Shown here piece by piece: positions 1-11,495 of a stretch of 64,000 nucleotides of DNA. The position numbers were made by a program, and so were the translations under genes. The notes beneath the pieces were generated by a model. The model did no database searches, was not told the DNA's origin, and worked only from the letters and a program-made list of their open reading frames with translations. Source of the stretch: Gracilaria gracilis. Lineage: Eukaryota; Rhodophyta; Florideophyceae; Gracilariales; Gracilariaceae. Each line of letters starts with the position of its first letter. The first letter of the stretch is position 1. The stretch covers positions 1,178,001-1,242,000 of the forward strand of contig JARGSG010000004.1 in assembly GCA_030374805.1 (NCBI GenBank). The letters run 5' to 3'.

Positions 1-475
1 GCATACGGAGATACACCGTCCGACCTCGGGACGAGGCCAGATCTAGGAAAGAGGTCTGTAGTGAAGTTGAGTGCACTGTCTCAATGGGTGCATAAAGGAT
101 AGTCAGATAATTATTGTGCACATGAGTGAAGCTCAGAGATCCCCATATGTAAAGCGGTGACAGGTGCCAGTCACCCCTACGGGACCCCTTGATAGGTAGA
201 TTGTTTATTCTTTTCGACACGTGGCTATTGCTCTCGGAGATGTACTAAAGCACCCCACGTCGGGCAAAGCTCACAGTGGTAAACCTCAAGTACCCCCTAG
301 CCAATTCTTTATCGTCTAGTCTCCCACAGAGCCGTTCTGCTGTCACTACTGGTGCTGCACGCCTATCTCTTGTCCCGTTATTAGCGTGTGTCTGCACGCT
401 CCTTCGTCACGGCTTGGGTGCTGCGCATACTACCTCCTAGTTTGGGCATAGTATAAAGCAGTAGCTGCGGCTTTA
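1..475. other. left edge, no gene recognised
   Basis: No ORF of convincing length or composition and no repeat shared with the rest of the window was seen here. It may belong to a host gene or old element lying to the left. Confidence 0.4.
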
Positions 476-1753
476 CTACAATATTAACCCCCGGGGTTTT
501 TGTTTCCGCCATCTCTTTCGAGACCCAAACGTCTTGCGCCACATATTAGATATGCTCCAGGCCACTCGTAAAGAGGTATGTTCAGCCAATTTAGGTATGC
601 GCTGAGAGAGCTCTTGCCCGGCTCGATCAATCACCAAGCGGGTGATGACGTCCATATGCGTAGAGGTTATGGCTTCATTAACTGTGGGAATGAAAAAAGC
701 TTTCGCTGGATCTGCTAATTGGGCAAAAAGGTCCTCAATCGTTGTCGGTAAATGCCTAATAGATTAAAGAGCTAATAAAGCCTTAGTGCCCGTTTAAGTT
801 GAGGTTCCGGCCCGAGGTTGCCGAAGCTGTAGTGCAATGCCCGCAAGCGAGAAGACACCAGAAGACGCCCGTTTTTTTCCAACGAGGCAACCCCAGCAGT
901 AGAGCCCTTCCAGGGATTAAACGACTAAGTTGGGTGTAACGCCGAGGTCAATCATTGACGACCACCGTACGAAGGTGAGACAGGAAGGTACTCCGCGTGA
1001 TTGACGTGTGTGTTATCCTCAAAGGAGAAGAATTTTCCACATTGTGGCGAGTGCGACGCGGTGTCAGCACAGGTCGCAGGTCGCGGGAAGCAACCCAAAA
1101 GGAAACGGAAAAGCTGGGGGAGTCACGAGAGTGACCAAAGGAAAGAGAAAAGCCGGAACGCACCATATACAAGGGCGGACACGACAAAAGTTGGTAAATT
1201 CTTCCAGAAATGGGTCCGTTTAGATGATAAAGGGGATAGACAACCCGTTATCAACGGCGTATCCCTCCGAGGAGAAGCAACGTACGTACGAAGGCGAAGA
1301 AGTCTAGAGCCAACCCTGGTTGGGGAGATTTACTGAATGGCAGGGCCTTGGCGCCCTGGAACTATATAGTGAGTAGTAAACTCCATAAATTAGGCAAACA
1401 ATATGTAATAAATATCTCGAATACCAGCAATTCCGTGCCAGTCATCCCTTGCAACAGTGCCACACTTGTACCAATCACACCGATATTGGCCCTTCAGTGT
1501 ACGTGCGCGTGTACACAATGCACAAACCATGCACACCATAGCGGTGGTAAGCAACCCTTACGTTGCGGTAGTAAGCGCACAGTCACCCCAACGCGAAAAC
1601 TACTAAGTAGAGATAATGACCCTCATGGTCGTGACACTACAGAGGCAGCTCCTTGCGATTGTCCAGAATGGGTTTGGTGGCCGAAGCAGCAGCAGAGCCC
1701 TTCTGGCTAGGTGGCGCGCTAGAGCCATGATTAATCCTTGTAGGTCTTTCCAT
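476..1753 (-). pseudogene. unknown ORF remnant split by solo LTR-Y
   Basis: The minus strand holds an ATG at 1753 that runs open to the solo LTR at 1641. On the other side a stop-bounded 95-codon frame runs from 763 to 476 (inner ATG at 655). If the LTR and one 5-bp target copy are removed, the two parts are in the same reading frame, separated only by two TAA codons between 827 and 763. The C-terminal part has natural composition (amphipathic helices, then a basic tail rich in Arg and Lys). No domain is recognised. It may be ORF1 of another element or a host gene. The frame continuity across the insertion is the main evidence that it once was coding. Confidence 0.35.
828..1641 (-). repeat. 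solo LTR-Y (divergent relative of the Gypsy-B LTR)
   Basis: An 814-bp segment begins TGTAGTGCAATGCCC and ends GACACTACA, the TG...CA pattern of LTRs. It is flanked by GAAGC (823-827) and GAGGC (1642-1646), a 5-bp target duplication with one mismatch. Several blocks align in order with the Gypsy-B LTR, for example the AAGTTGGGTGTAACGCCGAG region and the stretch ending ATACAAGGGC, so it is called a divergent family member in the same orientation as Gypsy-B (sense on the minus strand). No internal gag-pol sequence is present, so it is a solo LTR. Confidence 0.6.
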
Positions 1754-1900
1754 GGTGACCAAAAGTGGTATTCGATTGCTTCGCCAGCATTTCTACGAAA
1801 CCAAATAAATGTTTAAACTTCCGAAATCCTTTTTAAATTCTCCTGTTCACCCGTTAAGGTAGGACAAAAATCAAGAAACTTCTAAGTCGGGAGACCAAAA

Positions 1901-2408
1901 TTTCGTACAAGTACCGCTGAGATGTCCTATCCGTCTGATGTAATGAGCGCGAGAGAGCTAAACCCAAAGGTGAAAGAAACACATAAACCAAATGGGAGTA
2001 GGGCACGTGAAACTCGAAGGGGCAAACGATGGGGAAACTATTCTAAACTGTGTACGTGTACCGCCGCAGACGTCGACACGCGGTAAAAACTATATAATAG
2101 TAGAAAAGAAGCAAAATGAGTAGTTTAGCTCTTGTCCTTGTTGTGCCTGACTTTACAAAACCCGAGAGGGAAGGCGAGATGCACCGCAATGTACACAAAG
2201 TGCACCAACGCCGATCTCCAGTGCGGCATGACGTAATCAGCTACGCTGATGATCTACTGTCATGGGCCAGCAATGTAAAACTAAAATACTATTACATCGG
2301 TAACAAATAAATTGGAAACTAGAAATTACCAATTGGGTGAAGTTCAGCCAGCAGGGCGCACAAATAGGCTCACGTGGTACTTCCTTGCTGAGGTCCAATT
2401 GTACTACA
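1901..2408 (+). repeat. solo LTR-X, copy 1
   Basis: This is one of three dispersed copies of a 500-508 bp sequence (others at 40912-52837 split, and 62382-62882 inverted). Copies 2 and 3 begin TGTCGTA and end TACTACA, and both have perfect 5-bp target duplications, which identifies the family as an LTR. Copy 1 has the tip changed to TTTCGTA and shows no clear duplication. It ends six bases before the left end of transposon T. Its full-length element is not in the window. The TGTCG...ACTACA ends resemble those of the Gypsy-A LTR. Confidence 0.65.
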
Positions 2409-2414
2409 TTTCGC

Positions 2415-2553
2415 CTAGCCCCATAACCGATGGGTGTGGATTTCTCATCACCAAAATTTCAGGGTCATTCCGGGTGAAAAAGTCCCATTTTACCCGTCAT
2501 CGGTACGACCGGACCGACGCAAGGTGAACCTCACCCAGCCAAGATTAACTCAC
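2415..2553 (+). repeat. left terminal inverted repeat of transposon T
   Basis: It reads CTAGCCCCATAACCGATGGG at its tip and aligns gaplessly over most of its length with the reverse complement of 7234-7372. Both arms are 139 bp. Confidence 0.7.
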
Positions 2554-2854
2554 ACCTAGCGTCTGGTTGGAATCACCCCAGGTTTCACCTTTTGGGACCA
2601 ATAGCGTCACCGACTGCGTTGCATAGAACACCTTGTTCATCATGATATGCAGCGATTCACCCAATGTAACCACGCCCAATGCACGAACCGTAGACACTTT
2701 TTTTCCAAGTCTTCTGCAACCACAAACACCAGGAACATGTTTACAACCTAGTTAAACGAACTAAAACAGACATTACACCGACAGTGTATCAGACCAAATC
2801 AAACAAAGTACACCAATCTCTCCCATTCCATTTTCTCTCGACGAAGAACAAGGC

Positions 2855-3583
2855 ATGAAAGAAGCTCACCAAAACGCGTTAGGGGGCCAAACTTTAGATG
2901 AATACATGCATCAAACTGTTGAAAATACTTTCGAAGAGCAAAGCGAAGACGATCCTTCATTTACGTTGAGTTGCACAAATAATAACGCAAGTAGTACATC
3001 TTCATCAACATTAGATCTTATTAATGATTCTGAAAAAACGAATAACGACATAACGGAAGAAGAAGTAAGGGACCTACATGATCAAAGACGTTCCAAAACA
3101 GTGAAAGGAAGCTCACCTAATCCCGTTTTGAATGGGGAAAAGGCTCGAAGAGTGGCAGTTGAAGATGTTAGGTCGTCCGTTTTCAACTATGATATGGATT
3201 GTATTCTGGGAGACTAACTGGATTCTTACGAATCTCATAAAGAAAGAGACGAAAATGTTCCAGAGAGAAATTTATCTACATTACGAGAACAAGGACTACG
3301 AAATTGGACATATTGTTCCCCGTTCAGTACAATTGAACTCGATGTTGACGAATTTAACAAAGATTTGTGCAAGCGGTATCTCTGTGAAGCGAATACGATT
3401 CTGAAGAACGTTACGAAAGAAATACAGGATTCATTGAGACAAGATTCTCATGTTTTGAGCGTATTCGAATTGACTCGCTTGGACACGTTCGTCTTGTTTC
3501 GTGTTTTTACCACAGTACTTGTTATCCAAAAAAGAAGAAAATGCCAATCGGGTACTCCGCGCCTACCCGCAGTCCCCTTGTAA
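2855..3583 (+). pseudogene. transposon T, N-terminal acidic segment
   Basis: An ATG at 2855 opens an acidic, Ser/Thr/Asn-rich segment (120 codons). A TAA at 3215-3217 interrupts it, and the same frame then continues to 3583 with natural sequence (a Lys/Glu-rich stretch and a likely helix around 3350-3450). No domain is recognised. Position and direction suggest that it is the N-terminal part, or the first ORF, of the transposase gene that follows. Sequence between 3583 and 3812 has frameshifts. Confidence 0.45.
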
Positions 3584-3811
3584 CGCATTTGAAATGTAAT
3601 GTGTTATGATCCAGCATGTTTTGGCGGCATCCTACCCGACGTCGATTAGAATCATGACCACACAAGAAAAAAAGAATTCTTCTATCAAATGGGTGTCAGC
3701 GGTGAGTGGTATAGTCAAGTCTGATCTGCACTTTGCTGTACTACAGAACTTCGCCAACGAATTGAAGCTTATGGTACCGGTTGGCCAAATCTACCAAAAA
3801 AGGCAAACGCG

Positions 3812-5632
3812 TTGGTAACAGAGCTGGAGGATGAAATTGCTGCTATTAACAAGATTTTTCTGCTCGTACCGGGAGCAACAGTTCTTAGCCTCGACGACGA
3901 TCACCAAAGGTTTCGATCGAAAGCTGTTGCCCAACAAACATTTTTAAGCCACATAAAAAATCCAAAAAAGGCCCTGGGTCCTGTTAATAACGCCATATGT
4001 TCGGCTTTGAATCACGTATTTCTCGCAAGTCACTACTGCAGAAATGGAGAAAACTCACTGGATGGATGGAAGCGACTCGCGCGACTGTTACAGGGTGCTC
4101 CAACAGTGCGGCCAATCAAACCCATGGTGGACTTTCAGTTTGCGGCGGATCGAGGTTATAGTCATCGAGAAGCAATTGACTCCGTCAATGACAGATTAGG
4201 CACTACAATTTTCGAAACGCACAAGCGTTCACTTGATTATCCATTTGTGTTTGGCGACGGTCCTATTAGGAAGAGTCACAAGGGTACGGAAGTGAGCGAG
4301 AAAGGATGTGGTGCTATTTATTCAGCTCGAAGAAAGCCGGGCAAGCCCTCAGGGAGCCCTATAGAGGCAATCGTATATCAAGAAAGCTATAATGGGCGCA
4401 TTGCAGCAGTCTATCAAAATGACGAAAAGTTATTTAACGCCTCAAAGTTTACGTTAGTTCCAAAGAGTGGATACAGAATGTTCAAAACCCCAGAAGAACG
4501 CGAACAATTTCATCGTGTATTTGAGCAAGCTTCTACAACTGATTATTCTCTGAATGAGATTGGTACTGACCATGCTTTTGATTGGCAATTGCTTGTGTCA
4601 AATATAATTGCCGCACTGCGGGAAGTTACACTCCTTCAGCCGGAAGACCCAGGTTGGTTCCTGGCTCGTGGATTCCATTACACATCTCGTACTACTAACA
4701 GGGTAATTCGGAGTATTGCGAACAATTTTGATGCGAATATCAGATCAATAGCAGAGATTGTCAAGGGAAAAGAGACTGGCTGTGGCATAGCAGTCTTTCC
4801 GGCAGACGTGATAGAAGGTGGTACGCGGTTGAAGATAAGAGTTGAGTCTCTTTGTCATTGGTTGAATATGAAGATTACTTCGGCTCTCCTGGTATCTGAT
4901 TTTGAGGAAGCGAAGTCTTTTCTGCTCACGCCAACTGGAGACGAGCTGAGAAACTAGAATAGAGCAGATTTTTTATCGAAAATGAGCAAGATTGTACAAC
5001 CCCTTTTGACTTCTCTACAAAAGCCTTAGATAATTGACAAGGTTTTAAAACTACAGGCAGACGTGCAAAACGGAGTCGTTGTCATTAAGGACAGCAACAA
5101 TCAGTCTTTGACCGAAGAGCAACAAATTCAGAATGATGTCAAGAGGTTGAGAGAGTCCTTGTACAAATGCTCTCTAGAGTCGTGGGTCCTCAAACCTCTT
5201 ATGAGTACGGCGGGGATGAAGGAAGGTTCATTCAATGAGGCTCAAGTTTTGAAGGCTCTCCCGTCCTTCTTTGACGATGAGAGTTTGCGGTGGCGTTCTC
5301 ATGAAATCAAGGAGGAGACATATAACATTAGTGTAGATTACGAGAGAACCATTGGTCTTGTTTCGTCTGGATCAGAGCTGATGGTTTTTGATATTCCCGA
5401 TGCTCTGGCAGTCGTAGCAGATGATACCGGACATCAGTTTGTTTGTGATTTAGAGTTCAAAACAATGGTGGCACTGCAAATCATACAAGCGGCTCTGGAA
5501 GTTCGCAACAAGTTCTGCCCTCTATCAGTTGTTCAAGAAGTTGGATCTAATCCAGAAATGTTGAAGATATTCCACGACTTAGTCCATAAAGTGACTGTTG
5601 ACTACAATGTCTTCATCATGCTCTGGCATTGA
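3812..5632 (+). pseudogene. transposon T, DDE-type transposase fused to YqaJ-like nuclease
   Basis: Two long open stretches, 3812-4957 and 5063-5632, lie in the same frame and are separated only by TAG codons at 4957 and about 5030. The first has features of a DDE transposase-like family: an Asp cluster in LSLDDDHQRF, a second Asp in ADRGYSHREA followed by THKRS and VSEKGCGAIYSARR, and DPGWFLARGFHYTSRT near its end. The second has the arrangement of YqaJ/lambda-exonuclease-type PD-(D/E)XK nucleases: G-x-x-N-E (EGSFNEAQ), then Asp in DIPDALAV and E-x-K in LEFKT. I infer a transposase-nuclease protein; the match to characterised families was not tested. The starts listed are simply where the frame opens. 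Confidence 0.5.
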
Positions 5633-5639
5633 AGATGAA

Positions 5640-6661
5640 TATGTTTTCGTTTGTTGTGGCTAAAGGAAGCAATTTTGGATAGGTAGAATCATATATACTG
5701 CTCTCATTGAGTTTTCCCATGCGATGGTATTTCAATACAGTTATTTCCTTGCGGCTGTTAGAGTGAGAGCATTAACTTGGGTCGGAAAGAGTGCCAATCA
5801 TATTCAAAAAGAGTACGATGGCATGCTCCAAGCAACGCATCAAAATGATTTACATTCTTATGCAACGTACTACAATTGGAGTTGTGCACACAAATCGGCG
5901 GTGCAGAAGAAAGGGACTCTCTTACCAGCAAGAATGATCAGGCCTAACGTTCTGGTTTACTGGAATCATCTAAAAGGAGGTTGAGATGAGTTCAGCAGAG
6001 CGCTCACATCTCTTAAGTACAATAATTCATCAGAAAGCCCATAGTAATTATAGTTAAAAGGTTATTATGCGCTCAGGTGAACAATGTAGCCATAGTACGT
6101 CGACTTTCAAAGGCGAAGAATCGCGGTGCACTTCCTGATTCGTGGGATACAATCAAGGATGGCAAGAGATATCATGAGTTAGGACATGACGTGACTCGAT
6201 GTACGTCATTTGCGGAGTACGCCAGACAGCTAGCTCAAGAATACAAACGGCTCTCTGAGGTAGAGACGTAGAAGGGAGGTACGTGCGAAAGTTGGAATCT
6301 TAAGAGGTCTTTCGAAGAGCATTCAGTGCAGCCACTGACAATGGAGCCGTTGTTTAAGCAAAACGTTGTTCAACGGTATAATCGTCCAGCCGAAACAAGA
6401 AGAAGTTTGTCACAGCCCTCACTGCACGAGAAAGTGAAAAGCAAAGATTTTTACTGTTCATTGTGCTCTTACAGCCACAATATTCGAAAGAACGGAGAAG
6501 AATATCGAAAGAAAGAAGGTTCCCGTCAGAAGCAATGGTGCTCTGCCTGCAGACAAGCTTTGCGTGCTCGTTGCTGGGATCGCTGGCATACTGACCAAGT
6601 TTTGGTAAGAGCTACAATTCCCTCTGAGGAAATAGATGATATTCAAAAGCGAGCGACGTAA
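5640..6661 (+). pseudogene. transposon T, C-terminal region with Cys/His-rich end
   Basis: Downstream of 5632 coding potential continues in shifting frames: 5724-5984, 6077-6271 and 6326-6661. The last piece carries CSLC, then CSAC and a trailing C...H, spaced like a zinc ribbon, and is the likely C-terminus of the protein begun at 3812 or 2855. At least two frameshifts separate the pieces. From 6662 to 7233 only short open stretches are visible (for example 6820-7008 and 6993-7208), and I do not recognise them. Confidence 0.4.
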
Positions 6662-7233
6662 TTCAAGCTAGCAGAACTATATTGTGTTTGTGGTACTTCC
6701 CTGTCATGCAGTAGTAATGTGCTATCGTGTTTTGGCGTTTCAGATTCGTAATAAGTTCGAAGCAAAGAAGAAAAAGTAAGATATTGCTTTACTTGTCACG
6801 ACGGATATAGGTTACGTCATTGAACTTGAACTGCATTAAACAGCAAAGCTTTTGCCAGTTCCACACTGTTCCATATGGAATCCTAGGTCCCGATGGTATT
6901 ATGTACACCAGAGCTTTCATAAAAATACCAAAAAAGTCAGCCCATTGTAGAGCCCTAGCAGCAGAAGGTTACACATACATCGCAATTAGTGGATGCATAA
7001 AAAAGTGACAGCTCCGTTGTTGGTCAGTTCTGTTTTCAAAGTTTGGGAAGAATGGACCCCTAACCAGTTTTATTGCCTTTTTCGAAGTGCAGGCCAGGAA
7101 ACAACCGTGTTGGCGCAGGAGTTTTTTGCAGCAGAACGAGATACAAAGATGAACGTTCATTACCCTCTGCAGTTTGTCGTTTGTGAAACTCTAGGTTTCG
7201 GAAGGTAGGGGAGTGACTGAGACGAGGTGCCAG

Positions 7234-7372
7234 GTGAGCTCACCGTGGCTGGGTGAGGATCACCTTGCGTGGGTTCGGGCGCACCGAAGACGGGTGAAAT
7301 TGGACTATTTCACCCGGAATCACCCCGAAAATCTAGTGCGAAAAAACCCTCCCCCAGCTGTCATGAGGCTAG
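7234..7372 (-). repeat. right terminal inverted repeat of transposon T
   Basis: Reverse-complement partner of 2415-2553. The outer tip reads GGCTAG on the plus strand. Confidence 0.7.
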
Positions 7373-7731
7373 AATGTGTGAGCTAACTAAAAGAATCGTT
7401 GCCCAACGTCATCAGTTGGCAGATTAAGTGCTTTTGTATTCCAGTTGTCTCACAATCTACATAGAAGTTTTCCAGAAAGAGATCTAGTTTAGAGCAAAGG
7501 AGACGTTTTAGGTTGCTATTGAGCTCTGCTATTACAGTAAATGTTAAATATGGGATACGAACCACAGTTCTCAACGCCAATAACGGCGCCAAAGATTTTC
7601 TGATTTTAGTGTACTGAGTTTCTCAAGATATAGGATAATGTTTTCATTAAGTCTTTATTTCGCGAAAAATACAGCAATAAGTTTTTCTTCGTAATATTTT
7701 ATATTATGAAACTGTACACCTTTGTATAGAC
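7373..7731. other. spacer, nothing recognised
   Basis: AT-leaning spacer between transposon T and the tyrosine-recombinase element. No gene or shared repeat was seen. Confidence 0.4.
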
Positions 7732-7853
7732 TTGAGGATATTACGAGAAGCAGGGAGCCTCTGATTTGTTTCAATCAGAATGCGGACCCTCCCGATGAGA
7801 TGTGCCTACTTTAGACAGCTGAACCGTCGCCGGGCACAACACCGTCCCGGGTA
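7732..7853 (+). repeat. left terminal direct repeat of the recombinase element
   Basis: About 122 bp, starting TTGAGGATATTACGAG and ending near GTCCCGGGT. It matches 22765-22886 with only scattered substitutions. Confidence 0.7.
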
Positions 7854-7930
7854 TATCTTTTCTCGTTACGGGAAATTTCCCACAGGGATCAGGGCGGCGA
7901 CATCTTCGAAATTTACGCAAACTCAGCGTA

Positions 7931-8588
7931 ATGGCCGAGAACACCGAGTCTCATGGCCATGCTGGGCCATGAGGGCTTTATCACAGCGGCGACAACGCCC
8001 TGCAACTGGTGCGACTGGCATGGAGCACCGGGAGGCCTAATAGGCAGGATTTTGAAGCAGTTGTCAGCGACTTGAATGGTGCAAGACTCGTCCGCGAAGG
8101 AAGTGTTTTCAACCGCGGGCCTCATGGACCTGTAACTCACTTCGGGTACTTCAAGCCACCGAACGATGCATTCCTGACGGAATTAAAAGCCAAAGACCGA
8201 CGGTCTGCTAAGGAATCTCAACGCCGCTGGGGTTTGGACTGAAACAGGTCTCGCCGCGCTCTCTCTGGTGAGTACTGGAAACAGCAATGTGGAAGAGTTT
8301 TGCAGGATGCTGGCCCCTAGCGGAGGAGTCTCTCAAAGCCTGCTTGGAGGTGCTGTCAATGCGTGCGCAGTACTTTCGGATAGCACAGAGCAGGGAATTG
8401 AAACGACGCGGCAGATGCCCTTTCTCGTTGAAAAAGGACATGATGCTGTTTTTTCGAATTCATACCGCAGCGCTCGTGAAGCACTCAGCAACAAACTCGA
8501 GGTCGAGGTCGCTAAACAGCTCGCTAAGACCCGAATTGAGAAGGCCAAGAAAAGAAAGGGCGGCAGCGGTTCCGCCCAGAATAAATAA
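7931..8588 (+). pseudogene. gag-like ORF1 of the recombinase element
   Basis: An ATG at 7931 opens a frame broken by TGA at 7970 and then open to 8242. After a frameshift near 8220 the continuation runs to 8588 in another frame and ends in a Lys/Arg-rich tail. No catalytic motif is present. Its place upstream of reverse transcriptase and the basic C-terminus suggest a structural (Gag-like) protein, which is inference from position. Confidence 0.4.
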
Positions 8589-10450
8589 TGTCCTCGAAGA
8601 GAAACGAGGCCATGGGGGGTTCAGGGGAAGAACCTCTGTGGCAGAAGACGTCTCGAAGGGCCGACGCTTGGAGGTCCATCGGGGCATCCGAGTTCATGGT
8701 GCGGGCTATAAAGTTTGGCATTCGGGACCTACCGAGCAAGCAATTCACATGCGGGGTCGAACTTGGAGACCTTTCCCAGACCGAGAAAGACCGAGGAAGA
8801 CCGCGCATTTGCCTTGGGCGAACTCGGAGAAGGAGTGCGTACAAGGGTCTACGAAGAGGTTCTCCCTGCTTAGGCCAAGTCGTGTTTGGCTCGTGGCTGC
8901 ATGATATCGTCAGCTTTCACTACGTGGCACGGCGAAGGATTAGAAAGGAAGGGGCGCTTCGTCGTCAACTTTCACCGACAAAGTATGCACTGGCCGAAGG
9001 CACCGTGCGCATGGAGACTCTGCCCTCGTTTGTTTCAGTCTTACAGCGGGGGCGATACTCTCATGTCGTGGGGCGTGAGAGGCGGGTATCGTCATATGTA
9101 CCTACACCCCGACGTTCGGGATTTATTTCTTTTCCGCTACGCGGGACGGTACTACCGCTGGATCGCCTTGCCGTTTGGTTGGGGTCGCTCAGCCTTGAGG
9201 TTCGCGAATCTGATGCGAATCAAGGTCCGCCACATCCGCAGTTCGCTCGGCTACCGGTTGCTACGGTACATCGACGATTTTTTGCTGGCACCGTCTCCTT
9301 CTGGGAGGCCAGCTACGCCAGCGGACTGTGTTGTGGCACGAAAGGCTTTGTGTGCCCTTTTCGGCCGGCTGGGAATCGTGTGGCATCCTACGAAAGGCTG
9401 CTGGGGAGGATCTACTGTGGTGGACCACCTAGGAATGCAAATCGACACACGATGCATGAAGATCTTCGTCACCGACATCAAAGTCCAGCGTATGAATTTC
9501 ATTGCCAAGAAGATCCTGTCGATAGCCCAGAGAAACAGAAGGCTCGTGCCCACCTCTATACTCCGGAGCTTTTGCGGGGTATGTGTGTCACTGTCGTTTG
9601 CGCTACCACTCTCCCGATTCGACACGCGTTCAATCTACTGCAAATTGGTCTGAGCCATGCGGAAGGAGCAAGAACGTGTGATGATTACGCGCTTGGGCGA
9701 AGAAACCCGTCCCGGGAGCAGCGATGAGGATCGAACTCTAATTCCGACGCGGGTGCGTCTCTCAAGGCAGTCGCTCCGCGATCTGCGCTACTGGAGGGCT
9801 TTGACTCGTTGCGACGGCAGATAAATGCACCGAGTCGAGAACGACCTCTGTATGCACGGCGACGCAGCGGATGTGGGCTACGGGGGGACTCTTGGGCGCG
9901 ATATGGTACCTGGATCGCCGTGTTTGTGGGAGGGTTAAGGTCGTTGGACGGCAGAGGACCGCGCACAGTCGATAACGGTTCAGGAGCTACGTGCGATACG
10001 CATGTTGCTTCATCGACACATTTCGGCTTACGTCTCGAGCCCGGAGGTGCGCAAAATTCAACTGCTCGAAGACAACCAGGCCGTGGTGTCAGTGATCAAC
10101 TAGATGGGGGCAGCCTCGCCGACCATGATGAGCGAGCTTCGCCGACTGCGAATTCTGCTCGATGCCCTCGGAGTGCGTCTGTAACCCCAGTGTATCCCGA
10201 CTGCTGCGAACCACCTCGCGGACCGTTTGTCGCGAACCTGGGATCTGGGAGATATAAGAGCCACGGACGAATTCATCGAATTAATCCGTCGAAACCCAAC
10301 TTGGAAGACGTCGATTTTCGGCTACAGCCGCTGAAGGAACCTTTGCAAGCCCGCGGCAAGTACCTCTAAGAGAAGTGGCACCGCCCTTGGTCCGATGGTC
10401 GGGCGAGACTGTCGGCCCCACCATTCGATCTTCTGCAGATTGTAGTCCGG
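8588..10450 (+). pseudogene. reverse transcriptase / RNase H of the recombinase element
   Basis: The start region (8588-8690, frame 2) has the WRSIGA sequence typical of the beginning of DIRS-type RT ORFs. The RT core lies at 8886-9653: VRGGYRHMYLHPDVR (first catalytic Asp replaced by Gly, normally WDVRGGY), LPFGWGRS, then RYIDDFLLAP with the YxDD box, then GIVWHPTKGCW. An RNase H domain follows around 9855-10260, with a DVGYGGTL block, an ELRAIRMLL block, EDNQAVVSVIN and a final AANHLADRLSR block, in a different frame and with TAG/TAA interruptions. Several frameshifts divide the gene, so it is inactive. Confidence 0.65.
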
Positions 10451-10857
10451 AAGCTGGAAGCGGAACAAGCGAGGGGGGTTCTGATCGCGCCGCACTGGCC
10501 GGCTCAGGCATGGCTCGCGCGCTTGCTCGATTGGAGCTCTACGTTGGTCCATCTCGACCCTCAAGAGGTCGGCGCCGCAATGTACCGATCGGCCAACAAA
10601 CCACGCAACCCAGGATGGGGTTCCGTTCTCGCCATTAGGAACTGACTGATGCATGGAAACCTGGCATAGTGGCAACGGTGCTCGCGCGGGCTGTAGCAGG
10701 TCTCAGCACTGGGGGCGCTGAAGAAGTAGCCCGTTTGCTAACCATCTACGTTTGGTCCGACGCCACGTGGAGGAACCGTGCCCCACAAATATTGCGATGG
10801 TTGCGATTCTGTGACGAAGAAGATCGCTGACCTATCCCTGCCGACGAGGGCGATATA

Positions 10858-11490
10858 ATGGCTTGTATTGGCTACCTCTGGTTAGAAAGACAAATTGGAG
10901 GATCCTCCCTCCCCCAGTATGTCTCTGCTGTCTCCAAGTATCATTCGCTCCACTACTTGCCGTCACCAACTACAACGCCGCTCGTGCGTGCGCTGATGAC
11001 AGCTAACGCGAGACGCGAACAGGTGTCATGTCGACACGCTCCTACCCGGGTCGGAATGTCGGCTTGCGTGATAAAGCAAGTGCTGGAGTACGGCTCGCGC
11101 GCCATGGACCAGAAGGATACACTAGCGTGTACGATGGTAATGTTTGCCTTTCTCTTTCAAGTTTGGTCCGTTTCTCTCGAAGCCGTCAGATCGGCAGATA
11201 TATCATGGGAAGATGACGCGATTACAGTCCATATTGTACGTCGCAAAGTCGCTAAGAACCCAACCAGACGACGACCACTTCTACTGCGTCTCCCATATTG
11301 GCCTTTGAGGGGAACAAAATTCCTCTCCTATCGCGCTTATTCGAAAATGGGAAGCTATGAGGCCCCTATCAGAATCATTCTTTCAGAAGGAGTTACCACC
11401 AATGCCTCTTTATGTGGCTGTAGACACTGTAACCCGGCGCTTTGGTATTAGGGCACCTCCAGGCTGCTGTTATGGATCACATAGTCCACG
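10858..11490 (+). pseudogene. tyrosine recombinase, N-terminal part
   Basis: From the ATG at 10858 the SAM-like N-terminal domain (PQYVSAVSKYHSLHYLP) and the start of the catalytic core (FQVWSVSLEAVRSADI, with the first catalytic Arg, and VRRKVAKN) are visible. A frameshift near 11390 moves the continuation to the frame passing 11357-11490, which reaches YGSHSPRI, the H-x-x-R motif, where Gypsy-A is inserted. The protein would insert the circular cDNA of the element. It is destroyed by the insertion and the frameshift. Confidence 0.65.
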
Positions 11491-11495
11491 AATTG
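11491..11495 (+). repeat. target-site duplication AATTG, left copy
   Basis: AATTG here is repeated exactly at 22546-22550, directly abutting the two Gypsy-A LTRs. Confidence 0.85.

Larger units (their letters stand above)
2415..7372 (+). mobile_element. DNA transposon T with 139-bp TIRs
   Basis: A 4,958-bp unit is bounded by inverted repeats at 2415-2553 and 7234-7372 that match in roughly three quarters of positions by eye, with a nearly invariant core around GGGTGATTCCGGGTGAAA and ACGCAAGGTGA. Both outer tips carry CTAG, which is either the TIR tip or a palindromic 4-bp target duplication. The interior encodes an acidic N-terminal segment, a DDE-type transposase-like region, a YqaJ-like nuclease region and a Cys-rich C-terminus, all broken by stops and frameshifts. 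The superfamily is uncertain. A palindromic 4-bp site, if real, would be reminiscent of piggyBac (TTAA). The copy is not autonomous. Confidence 0.65.
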
